A stretch of DNA of 64,000 nucleotides from Cristatella mucedo (taxonomy: Eukaryota; Bryozoa; Phylactolaemata; Cristatellidae). The notes below the pieces were generated by a model that saw only the letters and a program-made list of their open reading frames with translations, ran no database searches and was not told where the DNA came from. The stretch is taken from the NCBI GenBank assembly GCA_009760855.2, contig WPIO01000199.1:64001-128000 (forward strand), in the 5' to 3' direction. Positions 25,311 to 36,899 of this stretch are shown piece after piece (positions within the stretch are counted from its first letter, which is position 1; each line of letters starts with the position of its first letter). The translations under genes and the position numbers were made by a program.

Positions 25311-26397
25311 TTACGTAAAGTATCCTGCATGTTGTTATATTGTGGGAGCGCTTCAATGTTTTAATCGTCGTGTATGTTTCGTAGGTCTATAATCTATGAT
25401 GAGTGGCGAACCAATTTATTTCCCCGCACTTATTTTCTCTCGCTGCTCGTGTGCATGAGCTTCTCATACCACCGGTCACTCACTCGACCAACCTTTCAAT
25501 ATAACGATATATTACGACCGATTATTAAAACTTCCTGTTCATCAAATCACATGTGAATTACTTCATTCTACAGTGTGTGCCCTCTTAACATGCAAAGTTA
25601 CACTTGATTCACGAAATCTCTAGCATTTCTATATAGATACTTGCCGTGCCGGAATATTCGCTCCCGCTCAAAAAGTTCACCTATCAATTCAAACTGGTGA
25701 CCTATTTGTTGTTACCTCACGTTCATTCATCAATATAAAGCTGTTTTCAGCTCCTCTTGACACACCCTTTCTAATATCTTGCTTTGAATTATTTAAGCAA
25801 CAAGCTACTGACAGTGGCTTCAGCCTATTGCAATAATTAATCTATTATTAACATTAGTATTATAAAAAAATCATATCACATATTAAAAAAAAACTTGTAT
25901 AGCTGGCTGTTGGAGTGATTAAATCTATTTAATAGATTTACAAGATAGATTCTGTCAGGAGCATTTTCCCGAAGGCAGGCTGGAAAAAAAGCGATAAAGA
26001 AATAGCACTTAACGAATAAATAATATGGCAAGAGATAGATCAAGATTAATTTAGCAAGAGATGAGCTAAATATACGAGAAATGCAAGCAAAAGACAACAG
26101 AGTGATCGCCCATGCAGTTTTCGAAGGTCGCGAGAGGTAACATTCAAAACAAAACTGGTGACCACTGCAGGGACCTGGCGGCAGTCACATGGAGCAAAAA
26201 AATGGAAGGGAAAAAGCGAAACAAAGATAGGGCAACGTAATTTAAACAAGATAAATCAGCAAAGCGGAAAACTACGATAAATCTATGTGTGTTAAGGATA
26301 GATTAGACAAATATATATTAATATTGGGCATATTACAAGACACTTTAGCTAGGCAATGTCAAAATAAGTTCCAACGATGTTGTACGCTAGTAATTAC

Positions 26398-26523
26398 CTG
26401 CTCGCCCATCGTTTATTAGACTTGCTGCAGGCATGGCAGTTGCTGCATCAGCTGCTTTCTTAAAAACTTCAGCAGCTGCGGCAGCTGCTGCAGCCTGTAC
26501 AAAATTTTCAGTAGCTCTTTGAT
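26398..26523 (-). CDS. Ala-rich module exon 5
   Basis: This 126-nt exon encodes 42 residues in phase 1-1, with acceptor tctgctgtag and donor CGAGCAG|gtaatt. It starts DQRATENFVQ, has an Ala8 block, then EVFKKAADAATAMPAA, and ends SLINDGRA; 17 of 42 residues are Ala. V9, V20 and M31 keep the 11-residue spacing. It is more charged in the middle (E, K, K, D) than the other modules. Its start and its LINDGRAG end are closest to module 6 (FVKAA, QINGGHAG), so modules 5 and 6 look like a related pair. Confidence 0.83.
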
Positions 26524-26837
26524 CTACAGCAGACGGCCATGAATGACTTAGTTGCTGAGCGCTATGAGCATTCCCAAAAATATGTAAGACTTTTCGTCTA
26601 AATTACCCTAACATTTAGCCTCTCAACAAATCCACCTAAAATCAGCGATAGCTATGAATTAGCAGAATGCCATGACAAACCCCAGCCACACCTAGCTTGT
26701 GTCCGTATTAGTTCACGATAAAATGATGACCATTTATCCTCAACTCATGCATTCATCGAAGAAAAGTGCACGATCTCACTGGCTGGTTTCAGTAAAGATT
26801 GAAGTTTCAACAGCAGGAAAGGGTGAGCAGAAGAGAG

Positions 26838-26935
26838 GTGGAGAGAGAGAGAGAGAGTGGAGGGAGAGAGAGAGAGGGGAGAGAGAGAGAGAGGGAGAGA
26901 GAGATAGAGAGAGGGGGAGAGAGAGAAGGAGACAG
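26838..26935. repeat. GA-rich microsatellite upstream of module exon 5
   Basis: Imperfect GA/GGA repeats, 315-410 nt upstream in the transcript of the acceptor at 26524. They are followed directly by a SINE and a second GA tract. Confidence 0.92.
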
Positions 26936-27062
26936 AATTCATTTACATAGCGCCCCAAGAGAACGTAATCTCTATTCAGGCCCTTCACATATGCCTCAGG
27001 GCTCGAGCCCACGACCTCAGTCAGACCTTGGTTGGGGCGAGCACCTTTACCGCTAGACAAAA
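26936..27062 (-). mobile_element. tRNA-derived SINE, family 2, between two GA tracts
   Basis: The minus strand reads ggtaaaggtgctcgccccaa, ccaaggtctgactgaggtcg and the B box gggctcgagccct, then a tail with tctcttggggcgctatgtaa. It matches the copy at 57895 closely. The SINE interrupts what is otherwise one GA-rich tract. Confidence 0.85.
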
Positions 27063-27064
27063 CC

Positions 27065-27110
<46 letters not shown>

Positions 27111-27153
27111 GGGGAAAGAGAGAGAGAGAGAGGGAGGGAGAGAGAGAGAGAGA

Positions 27154-27195
<42 letters not shown>
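27063..27195. repeat. (GA)n microsatellite, second part
   Basis: GA repeats with gata and ggga interruptions, continuing the tract beyond the SINE. Confidence 0.95.
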
Positions 27196-27197
<2 letters not shown>

Positions 27198-28029
27198 CAA
27201 TTAGTAACAGCCAGTAAGAAAGAAATTATGAGTGGACCATATTGTGCATGAAATAAAGCTGGAAAGGGGAGAAACAAGTTGTAACGGGATGAGACCAGGA
27301 GCTCACAGTTTTTGAGAGACATTTGAAAGTTTACTCGAACTGAGAGTTATTTAGTAAGTTTTACTTAACAAGCAAAGAAAGAGAAAATGAAACAACAAAC
27401 TACAGTATGTTCTGGCAAAGCTGACGACTACAATGTACAAGCAATTATAGATTATAGATTGCATAAAGATCAAAATAAAACACGTTGTTTGAGATGAAAT
27501 AAGAAAAATGAAGCTCAGGTTGCCATACAACTCGAAACCGGAGGAATTAATCCAAATCAAGAAAGACGAAAACCTGCAGGAGTCATAGATAAATAATGGA
27601 GATTTAAAAGTTACAAAACTCAACGTTAAAATGTTTGCTACAAATTCAGATATGCTCTGCTTCAAAATGGTCATCGGCTGTCTCATCAATAAAGCTCATG
27701 GATCTGTAGTTAGCTCATTTTTGGCTACTGCTGAGCCATTTAGCCCCAAATTAGCCATCGTAAAGAATCTTTCTTTACAGCTGGTGACGTAAAAGAGAGC
27801 AGCGCCAGTGCATGTCTTGACATCGGGTCGCAGTGATACGAATAGATCGCCGATAGCAAGTGGGCAAAACATTAAAAACGGCTAATTTACAGACTACTCT
27901 GTCGCTCCTAGCATGCTGCCTTCAATTGGGAGTCGTTCTTCCGGCAGTTTTATTATTGGCTGTTTCTTCTTCCCGTTACTTGACAGCTTGCTAATCGAAT
28001 CCGGCATGATCTTGGTGATTTGTGACTGC

Positions 28030-28340
28030 TTATGTCTAGAGCATAGATCTATGTTTTGCTAATACTGAAGAGAACCAAATCACTCCACAGAGTTAGCCAA
28101 GGTTCCAATTCATTACCGACCTGTCATCAATGCGGACTTATTTCAAGTCTACAAGCTTTTTTTGCTCGATCTTTTTAGCAGCTTTTAATACTATTGATCA
28201 TCAAATTTTACTCACGGACCTCTCACCTCTGACACCTTAATTAACGAATTACATGCTCATGACTGACTAATTTCTTCGTATTGCTCCATTTTATCGCACT
28301 ACGACCAATCACAATTAACACACTTGATAAAATTTATCTT
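28030..28340 (+). mobile_element. Fragment of L2-clade reverse transcriptase
   Basis: A worn copy of the RT region that includes a ttttgctcgatctttttagc stretch and actattgatcatcaaatttt, corresponding to LLDLS-AAFDTIDHQIL. It is short and frameshifted. Related fragments lie near 36820-36920 and 37680-37740. Confidence 0.55.
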
Positions 28341-28669
28341 AAAACTGATATAATGTCATCACTTGTTGTTACCCAATTAAGCTTATATTTCCTAGAGCAC
28401 GCTCATTTAGTCTGCAGTGTTCGACCTCCTCTGCATGTTAAGTAACCGGTGAGTCATGAAACCTTGAGATCCTCGATAGCAATGCTCTACATGCATGAAT
28501 ATGTCATGCGGCCATGCTGCTTTATCAACACCCTTCGGAATTGTCATCATCGTTGAATGCTACAGCACAACACCAGCTGACACACATTCGACGATTTTGC
28601 ACCTCCCAGTAAGGCGGCTGTCTGCCCTCCCTCATGTGGCCCAATGGGTAATGGAAGACATTAAAATAG

Positions 28670-28905
28670 CCACTGGTTCGCTTTATACTAGCCACTTGTC
28701 TGCTGGTCACTAGCCACTAGTCCGCTGATCACTAGTTACGCGCCGCCATTCAATACCCACTGGTCCGCCGGTCACTACCAGCTGGTTCGGCGGTCACTGG
28801 CCACTGGTCCGCTGGTCACTAGCCACTGGTCCCCAGGTCACTAGCCACTGGTCCACTGGTTCCTAGCTACTGGTTCGCAGCTCACTAACCGCTGATCGGC
28901 TGTCC
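28670..28905. repeat. 22-bp minisatellite
   Basis: About ten imperfect copies of a roughly 22-bp unit containing ccactggtccgctggtcact and agc. Copies vary by point changes and small indels. Ordinary intron sequence lies on each side. Confidence 0.88.
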
Positions 28906-30289
28906 GAAAGAATTAAAAAGCATAGCAATGAAGAGGGCATAATGTCGACGGACATGCACAAGAGAACGCACCTCCTACCTTGTAGCATAGATCCTACTTA
29001 GGATCCTATATAGAATAACGAATTTCAATAGCTTGGACAAAATTATTGTCGAGGATGTAGCTCACAATAAACCATATTACTAATCACTCTCTGATTACTT
29101 CCTTACCAATTGATCATTGTTATGATCGTGCTGCTTGCTGCTCTAGATTCACTTTCAACAATATAGACAAGATCAAAACTTCCATCTCAGATCAACCGAT
29201 ATCGGGTCATGTCCCTCGATTCCGTGCAGTACCTCAAAGTTATCATTAAAGGAAGCCATGAGCTATGTCATTATGTAATCCTGATCCCCATCTGAGAATA
29301 TGATGTGCCTCTAGACTTGACTCCCACTACACTAAAATGAAAAGATCTGCTACTGCCATTTACAGCTGGCAATATAAATATGTCCTCAGCCTGAGGTCGT
29401 GTCCAAGAAGTTTTCAAAAAAGGCTATAGCCATGCCACTACTCAACAATGCCGGATGAGGCAAACTGATATCGAGCGACGGACAACCACTATCTTTTTGA
29501 CAGTCCCTTTCAGAGAGATCGGAACAATTCGTACTGGACCAGTAAAACTCAAATATTTAAAATTTAATTGTCCAGTAGGTTCCAGTCACTTTCTTCAGGT
29601 AATCCCTTTATATAGCAAGAGTGGCATCCGGTGTATAAATAAATTCTCCTGAAAACTAAGACAAGTCTCTCAGATTTTCTGCTTGATATTTCAGCATGCT
29701 TAAACTGTAACTATCACCAAGTCCTTGTCGAGTGCTTCTCATTTCTCCCTGACATCACTGGCAACCACAAAAATAGTCCTAGCACCATTTCAGTGAGAAA
29801 AATTAGAGTTTTGATGTAAGCGAACGAAGTTCGTTCGAGTAATTATTGAGGTGCAGTTACCTCGGACTCTGTGCTTTGTCCGGTACTTTTTCCGGTTTAA
29901 ACTCTTATAAAGTTAATGTGACTCTACACATAATCTATGCTTTTACATCCTACAGGTGACACTTGATTATCCACTTGCTTAGAGCCCGCAGGAGCATTGA
30001 TTTATATCAGACTCCTTTAGCATAATTTGATGAATTCCTCACGTGGTTAGCAGTTAGCCCTCTTAAATTGAAAGAAGCTTAGCAACCAGCTTACCATTAG
30101 GGCATAAACCGAGTGTTATTTAGAACCGGGATCGGTTGTGCAAGCACATCTGTGGTTGAGCCTAAACAAAATTTAGATGATCTGTTCTTGATGTGATCTT
30201 TCAGGTCTACAGGTCAGCCGGCCTGCTCTTAGATGTTTTTCACTGCTGATATAATGGCTGGCTTTGGCAGGGTATCAGCGTCTAAATTT

Positions 30290-30600
30290 TTCCAAACATT
30301 TGAGAAATCCTTCCTCGAATTATGTATTACACATCTCATTTATCAACCTGCCATTGGAGCAACTAGCCGATTACTGTAAGAGCAAAACTGCGATGCATAC
30401 TTCCTTGTTGTGAGCATCTAGGTCGTCACATCACACTGCTTTCAACCGACCTCCACTCTCACCCTGTCCAGCAGCTAACACATTTTAAAGTTCCGACATT
30501 TGCTTTTAGGTCCCTGCATTCTCGTGCCTTCAGAAAACCTATCGTATCTACTCCCCCACCAACAGTACCATCCTACCACATTTTTATTATTTATTGGTAT
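30290..30600 (+). mobile_element. L2 family A RT C-terminal fragment
   Basis: The plus strand reads RHITLLSTDLHSHPV then FKVPTFAFRSLHSRAF, the thumb and C-terminal motif (HITPLLRDLHWLPV...FKILTLAFRSLH type) of L2 elements. It is short and has lost its 3' end. Confidence 0.6.
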
Positions 30601-30699
30601 TAATTAATTGCTACTAAAGATGACTGTATTAATTATTAATTATAAATTATTAGCAAATACAATAACCTTAATAATAACACACACAATACAGAGTCCTCG

Positions 30700-32300
30700 G
30701 GGAGCACAATCTCTATCCAGGCGCTTTACATTTTTAATAAAGGAAACATGACCAAAAGGGTTAGTGATAGCTTGCTCGATGGACGATAAGAATAGCATTG
30801 TTTAAGAGTGACATGCACAGGGTCTGCATGAAAGTGTGCTTAATGGCAGCCTGCATTGTGTCAGCAAGCAAATGCACGTAAAGTACCAATCACGTGGATT
30901 CACTAAATGCTGCGATCAATAGGTGCCTTTGGATATTTTTTTAATGTGATATAGTCAAGGCTTGTCGTGACCTGGGTCGGAGTGAGGTCGAGGCTTTGGG
31001 GGCATACGAACTAAATGCACGGTTTCTAAAGGATTTGAGGTGTGTAAGAACTGAACCGGTAGATTACCTATTGTGGGTGGTACGATAACAAGGCCAGTGA
31101 GGGAGAAGATGTGATAGGTAAACTGGAGCCAAAGAATCACGGACCTGAAACTGATCAATATAATCTTGAAGTTAATAAGTTGCTTGACTGTGAGTGAGTG
31201 CAGGTCTGCGACAAGTGGTGTGACGTGGCTAGGGCGAAGCTCACAACAGACCAGCCTAGCAGCAGAGTTTTGCACCAGCTAAGAGCGTATGATTGCACAG
31301 GCCTGTAGAACTGCAAGCAGTGGATTAGAGAAGACAAGACGGGATATGACAAATGCATCGACCAACTTACATTTTTGGAATATCACTATCTAAACACGCC
31401 CGAATGTTAGCCATATTATGTAGCTGAAAGTAGGCAGACTTGATTGTGGAGCTAATGTGGTCATCGAGCAAAGGTCACTTAAAACATGCACCTAGATTTT
31501 ATGGATATTCAACAGGATATCTAATGGCTGAGTTGATTTTCCGCATAAGACATTCCAGTTTTTAAATCACATATGGGTTACCTATGACTAGGACGTTGCT
31601 CTTATCAGCATTCAATTTTAGAAGATTGGCTGCCATCAATGTACCAATGTCATCGATACAAGCAGTAATGAAGTGGAGAGAATTTGACGTGCTGAAGGGC
31701 TGGGAGAGGTCAAGCAAAGATACAGCTGCTTGTCATCCGCATAGGAGTTAAAGTCTAGAAATGCACTGGGTAGTTAAACTGGCTAGAAAATGAGTATAAT
31801 CCATGAAAAGCACATGATAAAACGCTGAGCCTTGTGGTATGCCTTATTTCAGAGGTTTCTCTCATGACCTCGGTACTTCACATGAATAGTGTAGAATCTC
31901 CCCCGATATTTGACACGAGCCATTGCAATAAAGCACTGCTGATGGCTAGGCAAGATGAGAGGTGCACAAGAAAGACTTGGTGATTGATATTATCAAAAGC
32001 TTTCGAAAGATCAAGCAAAAAAAGCAGAGATACTATATCCATGTCTGCATTCCTAAGTAGGTCGTTGTACACCTTAAGCAATGCAGATTCTGTTGAGTGA
32101 TTGGATTTAAAACCAGGCTGAAATTTATTAGCAAGGTTTGAAGTTTTCATATATGAGTTAATCTGGTCCGTCAGGAATCGTTCCAGTGTTTTGATATTTT
32201 TGGAAGAAAGGAGAGTGGGCGCTACAAGCTCAAGTTTTGCCAGTCTCGTATTGCTTTCAGGGTAGTTGCCTGCTGCTTTTTTGTAAGTGCTTGGACATGA
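30700..32300 (-). mobile_element. L2 family A LINE, RT core to 3' end
   Basis: On the minus strand, 31878-32150 reads FQPGFKSNHSTESALLKVYN and then LLFLLDLSKAFDNINHQVFL, RT domains 2-3. The thumb and C-terminus follow (30955-31275: PSHVTPLVADLHSLTVKQL, NPLETVHLVR), and the family A 3' end lies near 30700-30900. Stops and frameshifts are frequent and the 5' end is truncated. Confidence 0.8.
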
Positions 32301-32619
32301 CGTGAGGCTAATGACATAATAACGTTGTTAGTTATGTAGCAGCATATGGGCGCATAATAGAAGCAGGGCATTTTGAATAGCGTCCGAAGGACTAGTCGTC
32401 TACTTTCATCGGTATGTGAACTTCAAGAAGAGGTGACTAGTGACCTTCTTGAATAAAGACAGTGAGGTGCTGCAAGTAAAAATGGTTTCGATGTACCAAC
32501 AGTAAATCTCAAAATTTTAGAGATCGTTCTAGTGAATCATGTACTGGCAAACCTTTGAATTCCTGAACATTTTTCCATCATACCCTAATTCAGCGAAATT
32601 TCTCCGAAACTTAAATGCA

Positions 32620-32860
32620 TTTAATCGTCGCCTTGTAAAGTACGTTCGTGGAATTAATCTTTGCATGATTATTCGTGCTTACACCATGTCTGTTGCATTT
32701 AAATGTGTTTTCATGCTGACCATATGCATGTAATGCATAGCCACGTTTTTGTTGTTGACATTGAGTTTGCTACCTTTACCTTTCTATGGTGGTTCTTTTG
32801 CAAGAAATGTAGAGTGCCAAGAAATAGATTGATTATTTTTGGGTTAAATGCAAATATGAT
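32620..32860 (+). mobile_element. Old L2 family A 3' fragment
   Basis: A degraded copy of the terminal block (cgtgcttacaccatgtctgt, catgctgaccatatgcatgt, gcaagaaatgtagagtgcca). It faces the 3' part of the element at 30700-32300. Confidence 0.5.
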
Positions 32861-33478
32861 AATACTAGTAACACACATTTATTATATATTGGTGTATAGG
32901 AAGGCATTAGTGCTTAGAGCTTGCGAGTGGGGATTCATTCAATGTTACGATTTACGTGAATGCCTTCAGCAGTAGACTGCAATCGCACAGAGAGTGAAAG
33001 AGTTGAAAAGGACAAGACAGCAAGACACAGCAAGATGGAGATGAAGAGCGAGCGTCATAACGTAGACTTTTGAGGGAGAGGCAATAGCGGATTAGAGAAA
33101 ACATTCACATAAAAACACATAGAAAACACATAGAGGAAGCAGGCCTAACAAAAAATAGAAATCACGAGATAACATGTGGTTGGAGAATGCCGTGAGCCAA
33201 AATGAAACGAAGTGACAAACTGAAATTATTGAACACTGATTATACTTCAAAAAACACTAAAAGAAAAAAAGAGAGACAACGAGAGAGCAACATAGAATAG
33301 ACGGAAGGAATCTTCAAAGCTGTAAACGATGATAAACCAATGTGGCTAAAAGGTACATTACATATGTTATAAAAACATTAGGCATAAATCGTTACGTAAA
33401 CTTAAGCTAAACAAATATTCGATTAAATAGATATGCACAGTACAGTTTCTCCTGTTGCTGCTGCTGCTCAGTCCTTAC

Positions 33479-33619
33479 CTGCTCGGTCATCCTCTGTCGG
33501 GGTTGCTGCAGAGACAAGAGTTGCTGCAGCAGCTGTTGCTGCTGCAGAGACTGCAGCAGCTGCTGCTGTGGCTGCTGCAGACGTTGCTGAGTTTACAGAA
33601 TTTTCAGTAGTTCTTCGAT
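33479..33619 (-). CDS. Ala-rich module exon 4 (longest)
   Basis: This 141-nt exon encodes 47 residues in phase 1-1, with acceptor gtctgatgtag and donor CGAGCAG|gtaagg. It starts DRRTTENSVNSATSAAAT, has Ala5-VS, Ala3-T-Ala4-TLVS, and ends PTEDDRA; 19 of 47 residues are Ala. Its second hydrophobic position is V24 instead of V20, a four-residue insertion shared with module 3, and L35 restores the 11-residue step. The opposite strand is also open and Ala-rich, because GCAGC/GCTGC words are self-complementary, but only the minus strand has splice sites. Confidence 0.83.
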
Positions 33620-35799
33620 CTACATCAGACAGCATGACTTAGAGTGTAAACTCCAAAAAAGCATGGGCAGAAAGTAGCCTGATGCTCTATCCAAATGACC
33701 TTGAATTATATGCTATCTTAAATATTCAGTCTATAAAATCCTTGGCTATGCACCAGCGGAATATCTTGACAAAGCCGACTACTCCAATTTGTGGTCCCAC
33801 AAGGTATACAAAACAACTCATCATTCAGTTCCCAAGTCAAACACTCATTGGCAAAACAGAAACCAAGATGATTAGTTGGTGTTGATGTTCATATCATAGT
33901 TGGCATGCGGTGATGGATGATTGTGAGAGTAAATTCGTTTAACAGGAGGAGTAGGAAGGTCATCGAGTTTCAGAGATGGTGTCACTAAGATCAAAGCGAA
34001 GCGAGATTTATCAAGTTTGACTTGCTAAAGCATATGACAGAGAAAATAAAGCTGACAACCAGGTTCAGTTCATATGAAAGCAGTAGAGCCAGATGAACTC
34101 TTGAGAATTGAAGATGGCTTGCCGGCAGATTGAATAAGGAACAGATCATTCTTCAAAATCTAGAAATAACGAATATCAAAACTCTCTTATTTCTAACACA
34201 GTACTTTGGAAACAGTGGGATGGAGAAGAGATGGGGGTGAAAACCAGCTACAGGCTCGGCCAAGGCGAACCAGGGTGATCATATACCGACTTAATCCTGA
34301 GCAATATGTGCTTTAAGCTTCAAACATGCTCTTTGGTGGAATGAAGACCAGCTGCATAATCCATCTTATCTCCATTGTCGCTTATGCAGCCCTCATAAGC
34401 TCAACATTTGCTACTGCTGAGCCAGTTAACCACTAACAAGGCTCCATAAACAATCTTTATTTATAGCTGGTCACCCCAAAGAGAGTCTGACCCTGCATGG
34501 CATGGCATCAGATTAATGTGACAAGAATTGAGTGTCTATAGTTACAAACGATTGATAAATATTGTTGATGTAAAGACTGAGCTGTTGATCGTAGCATGCA
34601 GACTTTCATTGGCAGTCCAAATATCTGGTGTCTTTTTGGTACCTGTACAATATTGTCATATTACCTGATAGTTTGCGAATCTCGTTATGTAAGCTAATCC
34701 CCAACTTCTAGATTACCCGGACGAGCTTCATTCTGATAGGAATTAGTACTACATAATTTATTCATGGCAAGCGGCTTCAATTCTTCCAAGCTGCAGGTAA
34801 CTGTTGAAATGCCGACGGACAGTAGCCAGTATGCTGCCAGGCTACCTATTACCTAATAATGGCTAGTGATTAATAATTAGTGTCTTATGTGTTAACCCCA
34901 CAGTAATAGGTCTAACATAGAAAGTCGGCCCTAATGAGCGAATTTACGAAAAACTCAAATGACTGTGCTCGAGGGTTGGCTCTTGGTTAGTATTTTGTAG
35001 TTCTCAAGATATTTACGTCGATTTCTCTTTCTGGGGGCTCACTTGTTCTTGGGTTAATAAGCACTGATGGTACAACTCTGAAAAACTAACCGAACCTTCA
35101 AGTGTGGACACGCTGTATCTAGTTAACTGGGGGATCTTTCTACTTTAGAATTAATAACGGATAGGAAAACTCAAGCATATCACATCGAAGATTCGCTCCT
35201 CAGCTATAGCACAAATTGAACACACTATATCTACACTGACCCCTGTGCTGCACCATTAGGAGGTGTTATCAACCCTAGGTTAATCAGGCTTACTACAAGA
35301 TTACTGCCAAAGATTTTAGGATCAACATTCATTGCAGAAATCACATGCTGGGGTCTAGGTTCTTTCGAGAAGGCAGTGAGTAGCCTGAAATCAATTAGCG
35401 ATTCTCAAATTCCTTTTGCAGTGCAAGAAGACTACCACTCCTGTAGATCCTGCCACTGCAGGCACACTTCTTAAAATTCTAGCTGATTTTACAGCCGCTT
35501 TTTGTAAGCTGCAGAAGATCTTTACGATAGCCAAATTCAGGATTCAAATCCTGGGTTTCGCGACCGAGATTTTGAAAAGCAGCCGCACTAAAATGTGTGG
35601 ATATGCCCCGATGAGGTGCATAGCTGAACTAATAAGCATGTCATTAGCCGTAAGTCTCATACCTTTTCCAGTGGGTCATTAAGGTCTCTTATAGAAATAG
35701 CAGTTCTAGACTGCCAAAGCTTTATTACATTATGTGCAGTCCCACGACAATCGTTTGTACGTATTCATGCTCGCATCTCCGTCTTTTCATCCACAAACC
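33620..35799 (-). other. Intron sequence with an unnamed dispersed repeat
   Basis: Around 34340-34760 there is a block (with cttatgcagccctcataagc and tactgctgagccagttaacc) that recurs in diverged form near 27690-28020, 43130-43290 and 21880-22000, each time in the intron just upstream of a module exon. I see no exon here. Confidence 0.4.
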
Positions 35800-36720
35800 T
35801 TTAAAGGCAGAATAGTTTTTTAAATGCAGGACAGTTGTGTAAGACTTCTTGTTCTGTCACCACTTACAGCCAAAAGGGCTTTCGGGAAGCATTTAGTTGG
35901 GAACGGTCTTCATCTCACCGCAGAAAAAGCAAAGAGAAGCATGTGGCTGAGTCAGGAGAGATGTTGAAGTAGTGATGAGCATGAAAGTAGGAGTGCATGA
36001 CGGTTTGAAAAGATGTGCCATAGTCGGCAGAAGGAGCCTAGTTGGTGTCGGCGAGGATTTTCTAAGGAAGTTGCACAGTTTAGGACTTGCAGAGCCCATT
36101 CATCTGATACACGCGGTCTTCAGGCTGAGGTATGAAACAGCTTATTCGTTTTAGATACATGACTTGTGGTGGCTGAAACTGGTGCAGCAGTTATGCCAGG
36201 TACAAAGGATCAAGCTGTGGTCAGCCAAATGAGATAGCGTAAGAACTTTGCACTTTATCTATCAAGCAACCGGCCGCCACAATTGCTCATTCAGAAGAAA
36301 GACTCATTCGAATAAGTGGGATAGTTAAAGTAGCTTTGTAACAAAATGTATTGCCAGTTGCTGTGGTTAAGTGGTTATTTGTTAGCATAGTTTAAAGAGA
36401 AGTTCAACATTCTAGCTGAGACCAACCTAAGGAGTTAGTTATATATTTTGCACGTCATGGTGAGAGAGACTTCCTGATCTTGTACGCACTTTGAATTGAC
36501 GTCGTGGCTAGCTATAAGAGCAGTTTGTATGCAAATATTAAAAAATCTAGATAGCAGTCCAAGATGAAACCTAAATTCCATGCACAAATTGGTGGCCGCA
36601 CGACAGTATCAACTACTGGAAAAGCACAGCATTATATTTCCATCATACATTTGGTTATCCTAAGGATAGCAGTTCCATTTTATTTTCGTACTGTCGCGGA
36701 AAATTAATATAATTATGGCA
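35800..36720 (-). mobile_element. Highly degenerate L2 family B LINE
   Basis: The minus strand reads SASPKLCNFLRKSSP (from AGPRLWNSLP) near 36070 and other family B thumb relics up to about 36700. It shares a run of diagnostic words with the element at 23315-24765 but is far more decayed. Confidence 0.6.
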
Positions 36721-36899
36721 GACAAGCTCAAGACTTAAACTTAAACTCTTGGTGTAAGTATCCAACCTGATTTGGGATCTAACCATTCCATGGAGCTGGC
36801 CATGCTTCGGATGTAAAAAGATATATCACCAATTCAGACTTATGTCAAGTCTCCAGATCGCTTTTGTAGTCGATCTTTCGGTAACCATGTATACTATCA

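Noticed and set aside
33433-33642. Plus-strand Ala-rich open frame over module 4, and similar ones over modules 2 and 3
   Set aside because: GCAGC and GCTGC words read as Ala-rich on both strands. Only the minus strand has acceptors and donors at the homologous block edges, and only its frame aligns between modules.
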